DNA from: Sophora flavescens
Lineage: Eukaryota; Streptophyta; Magnoliopsida; Fabales; Fabaceae
DNA length: 64,000 nt
NCBI GenBank assembly: GCA_030762895.1
Contig: CM061064.1
Location: 137,871,847 to 137,935,846 of the forward strand
Direction: 5' to 3'
The notes under the pieces were generated by a model that did no database searches, was not told the DNA's origin, and saw only the letters and a list, made by a program, of their open reading frames with translations. The position numbers were made by a program, and so were the translations under genes. Below, piece by piece: positions 43,426 to 53,457 of this stretch (positions within the stretch are counted from its first letter, which is position 1; each line of letters begins with the position of its first letter).

Positions 43426-46400
43426 CTCTAAAACGAAATTTGTGAGGACCTTGCTAACTAGATGCTCTCCATAGACAGCTCTTTCAAACTTCTTGTTGCC
43501 ATTTGCCTTTGTTTTACATGTATCTAATGGCTCTACTGCAGTATCAAAGTTTGTCTGTGCACCAAGTGGCATATGGTAAGTAAAAAAGAAGAAAAACAAT
43601 CAAGACACAAGGAGGATGCACATAAATAGAAAAAGGGGATAACCCCATAAAAATATACTACGCTGACTCTATATTTTGCAGAGTTGTTTATCACTCGATG
43701 CAAAGTTGACTCGTACAAACCATTGGAGTATATCTGCAGTTATCTTCCACACTTAATTAGATGATCCACCAAACCAAATGAAGTGTTGCTATGATGAAGA
43801 GATCAAGTGTAAGATACCTTTAGCATGTCACCAATGTTGCACACAAATGACCCAGGAATTGATGGTGCTGATATCCCATCGCCAGACCGGTTTCTCACCT
43901 TAATGTCAGTATCAAATATGAGGAAAATACACAAAAATCAGAATATTTTTTAAAAAAAAAAAATCCCTGAAGAATCTGATAAAATAGAAGATTAGAATTG
44001 GACCCATAGCAACATTTTCTAAATTGTACTTTGTGCCAATGAAAATTGTCTCAAACAGCCAATAATAGAAGAACAGGGCTGCAGTTAAATTGCCTCAAGG
44101 CAATTCATTGCAGAAGACTGAGATTCCCTTTCTTTTGAGGTAGGTTAAGGCCTCATGTCATATATGATTATCAAAAGATAAAAATGAAAACACAAGCATA
44201 AGTGATTTAATAAAAGGGTAAAACGAGTAAATATGGGTTGACAGAATCATCCTCTTCAGAATAGCTTCTTTTTATTCCAGAAATATACAATCACGCTAAG
44301 GAAATAGCAAGGACCACATATAAATGCATACCTGTAGTACATTTACATCATCATCCTGGTTAAGCAATGTCAGTAAACCTGTTAAGCAGCATCTTAAGAT
44401 CATTGACAATGAGTAAACAGATATTCTAGACTAAACATAATGTAAATGTTAAGACATACCATAATCAGTGTGAGCTCCACTGTATTTGTGTTGATTAAAA
44501 AGACATGAAGAAAAAGTGACAAAAAGGAAAGACATCAGTAATGTAAGGTCTAGTGATGATAAAAAGGGGTAAACATTCGACAATTCCAGTTCCAGGATTT
44601 CATTACCATCCAATGTCATTTTTCAAAACATTCTTTCCATTTTCAGTGGATACACCAGGGTAACCAATGAGCTGCATTACCCAAAATGGATCCCCAGCTC
44701 TCTGACCTTCAAACTCATCTAGTGATCCACCTAATGCTAAAGCAATTCCACACATAATTTTCCTTGCAAGTTCTGCTCTAACCAAAAGAACCATATAGGA
44801 AAACAAAAATTTAACTGCATTAACTCATATTATCGGAAAGGGAAGTAAGGGAGGAGAAAGCATGCCTGTGCAGAGACTAATATACTCCTCCATAAGAACT
44901 TTAAGTTTTGGAGGATTTTGTGGCCTGTGCGATTGACCACAAAGTGAAAGAGAGTAAAATGAAAACACACAGAGATTAGTACCGAAAGACATGGGCATAA
45001 TCTTAGTGGTTATTACAGAAAGACTTCTAAACTGTGTTAATACTTCCAAGTTCCAAGTGCAATCAGTCAAATGCTCGGAAATGAGAGTCGCATATCAGAG
45101 TGTGTGTCAATCATGCAAAAGTAATCCCTATACCATCAATCTAATTTAGTGAATTTTCTTAATTAAGCAGGAATTCAGGACTAGAAGCATATATAATTGT
45201 TCTCTTGAGCTTAATATTCAGCTAAAAATTGAGGGAGGGGTGGAGGAATACAAGCATTAAATAGAAAAACCCTAATATCACTTACCACTGGTTGCATCCT
45301 TCCATAACTTTGCCAAGATCTCCATACATGCCCTTTGTCACTTCCCTATAGCACTGTTAAAGGAATCTAAAGAGATCAGGTATTGCTTGATACTTGATAG
45401 AACTAGAAGAAGCTGAATAAATTATTGGACCTGCTATTTTACGATCCAATCAAGAAAAGAAAATGAAATTGAGAGAATCTAACCTTGAATGATGTTAGAT
45501 TGATCTATTGAGATACATTAGGAAAGAATGAAACATGTACTTAAGAAGTAGGTGGCCACTTTAAGGGGAAAAGAACATTACATCAATTTTAAAATACAAT
45601 GAGACGAGTCAAATGTCAAAAACAAAGTCAAATAGTTGTTTCTAGTAAGTGTTCTGTCTGTCACATATCTAAAAGAAAAGAACACACAAGAAACAAAGAT
45701 ATCTAATTTTATCTTAAGCAACAAGCAAGACCTACATCAACAGCTTCATGCATGTCAGGTACACCTTTAGTTATATTTTCTCCAATCCTCTGATATCCTC
45801 TGCATAAAATGTTAGGCCGGAATCAGCATAAATTGGATGGACAACCCTGATGTAGCAATTAGCAAGTACTGAAGTGATGCTTATATACAGAACAGATGTG
45901 GGGATCTATGCAACCAAGCAAACCTGAATCCAGTAGCTGGAGACATTTTGATCTTTATCTTTTCTTCATATGGAAGTTCAAAGAATCTGCGAGTTACATC
46001 TTTAACCTCTTTGAGAAAAGTATCAGGAATACCATGGCCAATCTGTCAATCAAGGATCATAGGAATTGAAGTAAAGATTAACCTAAAAAATGGCCTAAGT
46101 TCCACGATAAAAGATGACAAGAGAGAAAGCTGCAAAGCAACATCTTGCTTTGGATCATGAAGAAAATGTAGGATATGAAATGACAGTAGTTAATCAATTT
46201 CTTGAGTTAAATTGAAGAACCCTATTCAATCTAAAGCTATTTAACAGCAATAGCTTCGCTAGATTTTGCCATAAATGTAACCTTGTCAATTTCTAAGTTG
46301 GCAAGTGAAATCAAAGGCATATTCATTTACTAACAATCATTGGTTCCTCCTCCTCCTTCCTCTTCATCCGTTTTATCCTATTGTTTTTTTTTTTTAGTGG

Positions 46401-46770
46401 TCATTTCAATTTTCAAGTGCTATTAGTTATGGGCCATTCCCAAGTGACAGAACCATTGTTCTAGAGATACTTGTGTAGAATAAGCGAGTCTGACCCAGAA
46501 AGAGTAACCTCTTCATTGTAGAATTTGTAGTTTATATTCTTCTTACCAATTTGTCTCATATTTCTAAAAATAATAACCACTTGCAACAAAAGGACTAAAG
46601 AAATCTAGGAGGTAAAAGCAAAAAAGGTGTTAAAAAGATGCAACAAGTACCACGTAGAAGAACCCTGCCTCTGTACAAGCCTTATCCAATTGTCTAACAA
46701 CCTCAATTACACCAGAGTCCTCAGCCATATTTGGGTCATCACACTTGGCTATAAGGGGACTAATAACTGC
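43426..46770 (-). CDS. 2-oxoglutarate/Fe(II)-dependent dioxygenase gene, exons 2 to last; first exon not found
   Basis: Members of this plant 2OG oxygenase group are about 330 residues and soluble. Right to left: about 46652-46770 (VISPLIAKCDDPNMAEDSGV to EAGFFYV), 45925-46045 (HGIPDTFLKEVKDVTRRFFE), about 45735-45800 (RGYQRIGENITKGVPDMHE), 45285-45350 (GMYGDLGKVMEGCNQW), 44870-44930, 44606-44780 (GIALALGGSLDEFEGQRAGD to NDIG), 44458-44479 (GAHTDYG), 44331-44380 (LLTLLNQDDDVNVLQ), 43819-43903 (PGSFVCNIGDMLK), about 43648-43737 (YSNGLYESTLHRVINN, YRVSVVYFY) and 43426-43550 (ERAVYGEHLVSKVLTNF). The iron ligands His and Asp (HTD) and His (LHRV) and the 2OG-binding Arg-x-Ser (YRVS) are all present. 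Junctions checked keep the frame. MAX2 arm B begins only 78 bp upstream of exon 2, so exon 1 with the start codon is lost or displaced. Confidence 0.82.
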
Positions 46771-47032
46771 ACATCATTTCATTATCCAATTGTAACAACA
46801 TAGTAACATGTTTTAATGATTTCGGAAAAGCCAAAGACATGACATGCTTACCTTCACCGAATAACCTATTTCTAGTCCAAAAATAGAGCAATTTATTCCT
46901 GACCCAAAATTGGGACATGGGTTTCCTATTGTTACAGGATAAATAGAAGGGGAAGCTAAAGACATGACATGCTTAGTAGTAATAAACTCTACCCTTAAAA
47001 ACAAACAATCTCTGTATTCCCTCTTGGGCTAT

Positions 47033-47320
47033 AACATAAGGGATGTGCAGCTAAGGGAGGATTATTATCCAGCACCAGAGAATGAAAGCACAGAGATGAG
47101 GATGGGTCCACGTAGCCGCTTTGAAGATGCATTGAATAGACGTCAAATCTGTGATTGAACTGCAACGAGTAGAGGGAAGAACGCTCGTTGCAGTTCAATC
47201 ACAGATTTGGCGCCTATTCAATGCATCTTCAAAGCGGCTAAGTGGACCCACCCTCATCTCTGTGCTTTCATTCTCCGGTGCTGGATAATAATCCTCCCTT
47301 AGCTGCACATCCCTTATGTT
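47033..47320. repeat. long palindrome of the MAX2 3' end (137-bp arms, 14-bp loop)
   Basis: The left arm 47033-47169 and right arm 47184-47320 are inverted copies with about five mismatches (about 96% identity). Each covers the last 40 codons or so of the MAX2-like frame (from IRDVQLREDYY to the stop) plus ACTGCAACGAG after the stop. The loop is 47170-47183. Copy A lacks this structure. Confidence 0.93.
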
Positions 47321-48449
47321 CGGTATATTCAGGAAGAAGTTCATAAAATGTACATAAGCTGTCCCATGAATGAAAAGCTTCCTCAGAGTATAACATCCTT
47401 GTAGCAAGGCAGCAACAGGAAGTGACAAACTCCTCTGGTTCATATCCTCATCTTGTGGTGGCCAGTAATCAAGTTCATTCAGACTCAAACTGCCAATCCC
47501 ATCCAGGAAGAACCTCTCCCACAGGCTCAAGTCTATCTGCCTTGAAGGTGCAGTGAGTGCATAACCTTTTGTATCACCACAATCCAGCTGCATCTTTGAC
47601 AGCTGAGGATAACAAGTCAGAATACTCAGACCAAATTCGCGCTCCTCTGGTTTTGGCTGCCCTCTGCAATCTCCTCCAACCTTTATTCAAATCTACTCCT
47701 GGGGCAATCCTCCAGCCCCGCCACAGGCAATGGAGTCAACAGATCACCAACCCCAGTCCAAAAAGAAAGATACTTCAGCCTGTCCCAGCTCTTACAACAA
47801 TAACCACTGCCATTGCTTTGCACCAAGCAATCATCAACTTCCAATTCATAGTTACATATCTGTATTTTCTTTTTGCTTGTTTCCTCACATTCCATAGCCC
47901 CAAAGCAATGGCAGTGGTTATTGTTCTAAGAGCTGGTAGAAGCTTGAGAGGTCCAGTGAGGAGAGCGATCAGCAGTGGGAGAACAAGGCGGCGAAGTCGG
48001 ATCCCGGCGTCACCTCCGGAGGGGGCGGGTGCCACCTGACGAGCTTGACGTGGCGGAGGTCCGGCCATGGGGAGTGGAGGAGGAGGTGGAGCGTGATCGG
48101 GTTACGCACGTAGACTGAGAGTGAGGACACCCGCGGGAAGGCGTCGCGGAGGCCGAGAGCGATGGGACGGGGATCGGCGGTGGCGGTGGCGGTGGTGGAA
48201 GAGTTGCAGAAGAGCGCGTGCCCAGGTCGAGGTGCGTGACGTGGATGAAGGAGGTTGGAAGACGGTGAAGGTCACGCGCGTTCCACGGAGCGTGAGGGAG
48301 GTGCGCGTCTTGCGCTCAAGGAGGCGGAAGCTCCGAGACACCAAGGAGAGGGAGTTCCGCGTCCGGGTGTCGGACACGGCGGCGAACACATTCGCGAGGA
48401 TCTCCTCCGGCAGGTGGCTGATGGTGGTTCCGTCGTTAGTTCCGGCCAT
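47195..48449 (-). pseudogene. MAX2: MAX2/D3-like F-box protein pseudogene, copy B
   Basis: On the minus strand the ATG at 48449 gives MAGTNDGTTISHLPEE and an F-box ending LERKTRTSLTLRG. A missing G relative to copy A (near 48285) shifts the frame into a Ser/Arg/Pro-rich reading. Other frames show that more of the LRR start is kept than in copy A (to about 47940), followed by an inverted 34-bp filler (47901-47934) and a jump to GLWNV/AMECEETSKKK. Next come DRLKYLSFWTGVGDLLTPLP, the stop after LEDCPRSRFE that copy A shares, and the C-terminal frame 47593-47195 ending LNRRQICD. The middle LRRs are deleted. An intact MAX2 presumably exists elsewhere in the genome. Confidence 0.88.
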
Positions 48450-49323
48450 CTCCGGTGAGGCAATTAAATTCCAACTTTTTGAAAGTTTCAAAGTGATATT
48501 ATGACAGTTTGTAAGAAGGAATTGGAGTGACGAGTGATAGAGAAAGTGGAAGAGGGTAAATAAATGATTATATGCAATCTGGATTCCCTCGGCAAGAAGA
48601 TCTGGATTGTCCGTCCAGACGGTCCAGATTAAATAGGGTTTAAAATTAAAAAGAAAAAATAAAATAAATAAAAAATTTTAAAATGTGAAAACACACACCC
48701 TGTAACGTGAAACTGAAACATGGCCCACACGCCCTACCCCTTCTAATTAGGGATGATAAAATTACCTGTATCCACATATCTCCGTCTGGAGTATTCGTAA
48801 TGGGTAGTAAATATATTTACAAAATGATGATGAGGATCATAATATTCATCCTGCGAATGCTCGTATATTCATAATAAATAATTTTTATTAAATATATAAT
48901 ATATATTATAACAATTTCTATTATTTTGAGATGAAATAAACTTTATTTTTTTTTATTTGATATTTTTTAGTGGTTAAACCCTTAATACTAAATATTTTTA
49001 ATTACATATAGTATATTATATAATATTAATATACAATATTGTAATATTATATTGTATAATTTTATTTATTTTCTTTTTTTTAAACTCTTAAATATTCACA
49101 AATATTCATGGATACCTACTATCCGTATAAATATTCATGGATATTAACGAAAATGGGTGCGGGGAGGCACTACCCGCCCCAGCCCGTTGCGAACCCTAGT
49201 CATTTCCGTTGGAATGAAGTGTATCAAATTGAAAACGTGTATTTTTTTTTTAGGTACATTACATTGAGAGATTACTAGAAAATGGCAAATAAAAGGCTTA
49301 AAATTATGTCACAAGTTAATTAT

Positions 49324-49893
49324 GGCAAATAAACGGAAAACGTGAAGGATATGTGCTTAGTAATAGAAGGAAAGAGAGAAACCTGGAGTGGTTAAGGAGA
49401 TGTGCTTACCGGATGGAGGAGGCGTCGGCCGAGGCCTGAAAAGAAAAGGGGCTGGGAGGCGCAAAGCAGGGTGGGGGTGGTGGGAAGGACGTGCAGAGTG
49501 GGGAAAAAGAAACCTAAAGTGAGTGATTTAATACCACTTTCCCACGGCTATGTCTGGGCGCAGTTTTAGACGGTTAGAGCGGTGGGAACCGTCCTTCGTT
49601 GCGACGATTAAAAACGTGGGAAAAGTCGTGTAATTTTGACAGGGCCCAATTCATGGGAAACATAAAATTTTTCCCAGGGTGTAGACCATGTGAAACAGTG
49701 CACCCGGGTAGCTACGATCCCTCAGGTGGGAAATTGGGCGGGAATGTTTGGCGCCTCTATTACACAGGGTCCAACCCATGGGAACTCTAGCGAGAGGTTT
49801 GCTAGGGGATCAACCGTGGGAAATGTCAAAACTTCCCAGGGATTTATTTCCCTGGGTAAAATGCCTTGAGAAATAACTTAATTTCTTGTAGTG
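49324..49893 (-). mobile_element. CACTA-type terminal fragment with CCCAGG/CATGGG subterminal motifs
   Basis: On the minus strand 49893 reads CACTACAAGAAATTAAGTTA, the classic CACTA terminus. Subterminal words built on TCCC(A/C)NGG or CATGGGAA recur from about 49540 to 49860 (for example at 49650, 49675, 49770, 49820, 49838). No matching CACTA end was found to the left, and the boundary with arm B at 49323 is not sharp, so this is a truncated or non-autonomous end. Short ORFs such as 49599-49790 are chance. Confidence 0.6.
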
Positions 49894-50057
49894 ATTCAAT
49901 GTCTCAGTTTCATCACTGTAAAACATTCCATCTACCACATGTGACTGAACATCCATGCTTTGCCAACACCCTGCGAATTATAAATGTATCAGTATTTCTA
50001 CATGGTTCTTCAATAACACCCAATGTTGTACATAGAAATTTGGGGTTTACCGTTCTG

Positions 50058-50121
50058 CAACATCGAACGCATCTACTCAGCAGTGTCTACAACATCGAAC
50101 GCATCTACTCAGCAAAATCGC
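50058..50121 (+). repeat. 32-bp tandem duplication
   Basis: The word CAACATCGAACGCATCTACT begins at 50058 and again at 50090, followed by CAGCA in both copies. Confidence 0.9.
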
Positions 50122-50864
50122 ACCACACCTGACATTAAAAATACAATCTATTACTTAACCAATCAATCACTCACAACAATCAACCATCACTTGACACAAT
50201 CCCCATCTATGTATTTTGGAACGACATATCTACCTAAATCATCACCCAATTTGAATCTCTTCTCATTATTGTGTGTTTGGTCAAGAAGCCCTAATCTCAG
50301 TGAGTACCCACACCATACAATGCCTTTGAAGATTAAACAACAAATCACAAATGGTAGCAAAACTGAATGAATTTTTTAAAGACCAATTATTTCAAATTAT
50401 CCAGATAACCTAACCTCCTACATCAACAAAGTTCATTTCACATTGTAATAGATCTTTCGACTAATCCAAACATTATTGGGTGCTGATGCTTCATCTAGAT
50501 ACCTGACATCATCTATGCCCCCAAAGCACTCGTGAAGAGCTACATCTTTCGCTTTTTCAACATCTACACCAAAATGCAATGACAGAACGAGATTCTCCAC
50601 AATTATTTCCAAAAAGGAAACTCTTAAATTAGTCAGATCTTCGATCAATCGAATCTCGGTGGTGTGGCTAGCAGCTTGGGTAGACAACCACGGTATCTAG
50701 GCGATCCCATCTTCTGGAGTTCCATAGATCTATTGACATTTCATTATTACAGACATGGGGCCTCGGGGACCAACGATGCAAATTCATGAAACCAAAAGAT
50801 GACTGGTAACTATTTTCAAAAATGCCCCTGCACCTGCGAATCCAGGTCACCCACACGTCTCTCA
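50122..50864. other. stretch without a recognised gene
   Basis: Two minus-strand ORFs (50433-50687 and 50668-50865) overlap in different frames. One holds a plausible acidic block (FGVDVEKAKDVALHECFGG) but matches no family I know. I see no start context, splice signals or domain strong enough for a gene call. Confidence 0.4.
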
Positions 50865-50873
50865 CCGTGAGAG

Positions 50874-51074
50874 GGATTTGGCTCCTCTAAAGTGAGGAGA
50901 TGGTAAAGTAAGCAATCTCAATTATTTATGAGAAAATCAAGGATTTATATTCCAACGTATCCATGATTTGTTATGCATGTGTACTTAATATTAATCACTG
51001 ATTTTTTTATCAACGATTGATATTATTTACTTTACTCTCTAAAATGAATTACTTACTTTAGACGAGCCGGATCC
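50874..51074. mobile_element. Mutator-type MITE, 201 bp, 9-bp target duplication
   Basis: Terminal inverted repeats: left GGATTTGGCTCCTCTAAAGT; right, read in reverse, GGATCCGGCTCGTCTAAAGT. Both are followed by (G/A)AG. The 9-bp direct repeat CCGTGAGAG lies at 50865-50873 and 51075-51083. A 9-bp duplication is typical of Mutator-like elements. The interior is AT-rich and non-coding. Confidence 0.85.
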
Positions 51075-51083
51075 CCGTGAGAG

Positions 51084-52601
51084 ATATCTGCGGGTCACTC
51101 ACCTTATACAGAGCCTTATTAAAGATTGCATCTTCTCTTTCTTAATGTTTTATTTTTAAGAAAAATAAAAGTAGTAATATTTTATATTTTATTTGACAAA
51201 ATGCAAAATCTCCACAAAAGTTTTTTAGTGGGCTCTTAGAATGTATATGTTATATTTAATTTGTGCAATTTTGAATTTTATGTGTTATGAGTTATGATAA
51301 GCAATATTTATTTTTTAATATTATGAAATTATGGATATTATATTATTTTTGTGTTTAATATTACAGGCGTGTGTGTGTATATTAATTCAATGCAAATGTA
51401 AATAAATATAAAAAAAAAATTAATATTTGGTTTTTGGAGCTTTTTTTTTACATAAGCCAAATATATATAATGAGAATAGTACAAGGGGTACTCAAAAACC
51501 CATATACAAGAGCATCAAGATAGAACTTTTGGAGCTTCATTTTATCTATTTTTTCACTTCACATAGTGGGTGTTTGGAAAACCGATCATCCACCCTCAGA
51601 ATTCCGTTTAGAGATGCAAAAGCAACTATTAGTTGCTTCACTGACGTGCGTCCAACACTCTCTCACTGCCCTCCCAAACATGCTATGTTGTGATGTAAAG
51701 TGGATATTGTATTAGGGTATTACTATATTATATTTAACTTTTGGATGTTTTTCTGGTGTTGTTGGCATATTTTGATTGAATACCAAATGTATTTATAAAT
51801 TTTATTTTTTGGAAAATTAATTTATTAGATTTATGTGTTCAGTTTACTTTATTTTGTTTTATGTATTTTTTTCATCGATCACTACATTCTTATTAATTTT
51901 AAGATATTGAGCTTGAGGTTTTTTGTGCTTCTAGAGCTGAGAAGGAAAGCAACTTCAATAGAAGTTGTGTTATACTGTTATTATTTCATGTTCAAGCTTG
52001 AGGCTACAGAAATTGCTTCTTTATGTATGCAATTTTTTTGTTTTATTCCAAATCATGCATCCAATAAAAATGCATGATAGTGCTCTTTGCTCATTAGTCA
52101 TTTATTGAAGCTCAATTTTATTGTGTTGGTAATATTTACATGGTATATAAATGCCTCTGATATTCATTAGTAATAGTGGGGCTACATCTTTTGTTCAAAA
52201 TCGTTTGGTTCAATCATAGTTTGTTCACAAATTTAACCGGAATCGTGATTCAAGGCCAAGGTTTTAAAAAAATCAAATCTTACTGGTTAATGAAATTGAT
52301 CAAACTGTAAATTGATTATATCGTTGATTTAAACATTATTTAGTTCAACACATACGACTCAATTATGATCTCAACCACAAATTTAATTAGTTGAATCAAT
52401 CAATGTTCAAAGTACTAACACTAAACTATATATGCAAAATAAAACTATGCAAAAGTAGTATTGTGATATAAAGAATAATCTAAAATGTTCAAAGTACTAA
52501 TACTAAACTATATTAACTCAGGTCTTAGATAATATACGTACATCAGATAATTCACACAATCTACAAATTACTAAATTTGTGTCCACATGTACACATCATT
52601 C
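51084..52601. other. AT-rich gene-free stretch
   Basis: No supported gene. A short GTGTTTGG...CCAAACA pair near 51569-51680 may be a MITE scrap, but no duplication was found. The ORFs at 51427-51693 and 51835-52077 lack domains. Confidence 0.45.
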
Positions 52602-52894
52602 CAGTGGCGGAGCTATATATATGGTTCATTTCATTTGTTGCATGTTCAAAAGCAGTGTTCGATTCACGTTGCTACAATTTTTGTATAATCTTATGTTAAG
52701 TTTTAAAAATGAGGAAGGTCAAATTCTATAAACTAAAATCCCGCTACTAAGAATCGAACCTTGGGAATTTAGGAATAAAGGTTAACCGCTATGCTGTTGT
52801 AAGCTTTTGAGATTTATACGGCAAGAAATATATATATAATATGATATTAAGAACACAATATGTATATCACTACAAGAAAAAATGAATTTAGCGA

Positions 52895-53175
52895 GGGTCA
52901 AAGGCCGTCGCAAAAAGCTTAAATCCGTCGCAAAACACATGTTTCTGACGGATTTGCGACGGCCATAAATCCGTCACATGTTGGGTCGTCGCAAAAGGTT
53001 TCTGACGGTTTTTTAAATGACCGTCGCTAATTAGCGACGGCTTATTCCGTCGCTAAATTATGTTGATTTGCCGTCGCAAATTTTGAGAAATTAGCGACGG
53101 CATAGCCGTCGCAAATTATACAAATTAGCGACGGCCTAACCGTCGCAAATCAACGTAAATTAGCGACGGAATAAT
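52895..53175. repeat. left subterminal repeat array of the CACTA element
   Basis: More than ten copies of CCGTCGCAAA or its inverse TTAGCGACGG occur, several in head-to-head pairs such as CCGTCGCTAATTAGCGACGG. Such arrays are binding sites for the element's DNA-binding protein in the En/Spm family. Confidence 0.88.
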
Positions 53176-53457
53176 AGCCACGCAAATTGCAACACATTTT
53201 TATAAAACTAAATAATTTAATAAAGTAATTTTTTATTAATTAATTATTTAAAATATGAAGTATTTTTAAATAATTATTTAATATTTAATATAAAATTCAA
53301 AATTAATATAAACATTAGTTATTTTGTATATTAATTAGAATTTAGACTATATTATGATAAATGAATAATAATTTTAAACAATAAATAAAATTCATAAATA
53401 AAAGCAAATTGTTTTGACATAGTGTATCATACAAAATAAAATATAATATCAAAAAAA

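Larger units (their letters stand above)
46849..49323 (-). repeat. inverted duplication, arm B (MAX2-like pseudogene with flanks)
   Basis: This is the inverse counterpart of 16841-19202. It contains the 3' flank (46849-47032), an inserted inverted copy of the MAX2 3' end (47033-47169), the pseudogene, its promoter-side flank and the same degenerate MITE-like AT-rich block (about 48745-49195). At its left edge the 18-mer AAAGACATGACATGCTTA (46833-46850) repeats an internal segment at 46961-46978. The right edge is at TTATGTCACAAGTTAATTA, ending at 49323. Confidence 0.88.

Noticed and set aside
48121..48504. Arg-rich 127-codon plus-strand ORF
   Set aside because: Antisense shadow of the GC-rich F-box region of MAX2 copy B. 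The same shadow appears at 17749-17961 in copy A.
50433..50865. A gene on the minus strand made of two overlapping ORFs
   Set aside because: Different frames, no splice pattern and no recognised domain; left as unassigned.
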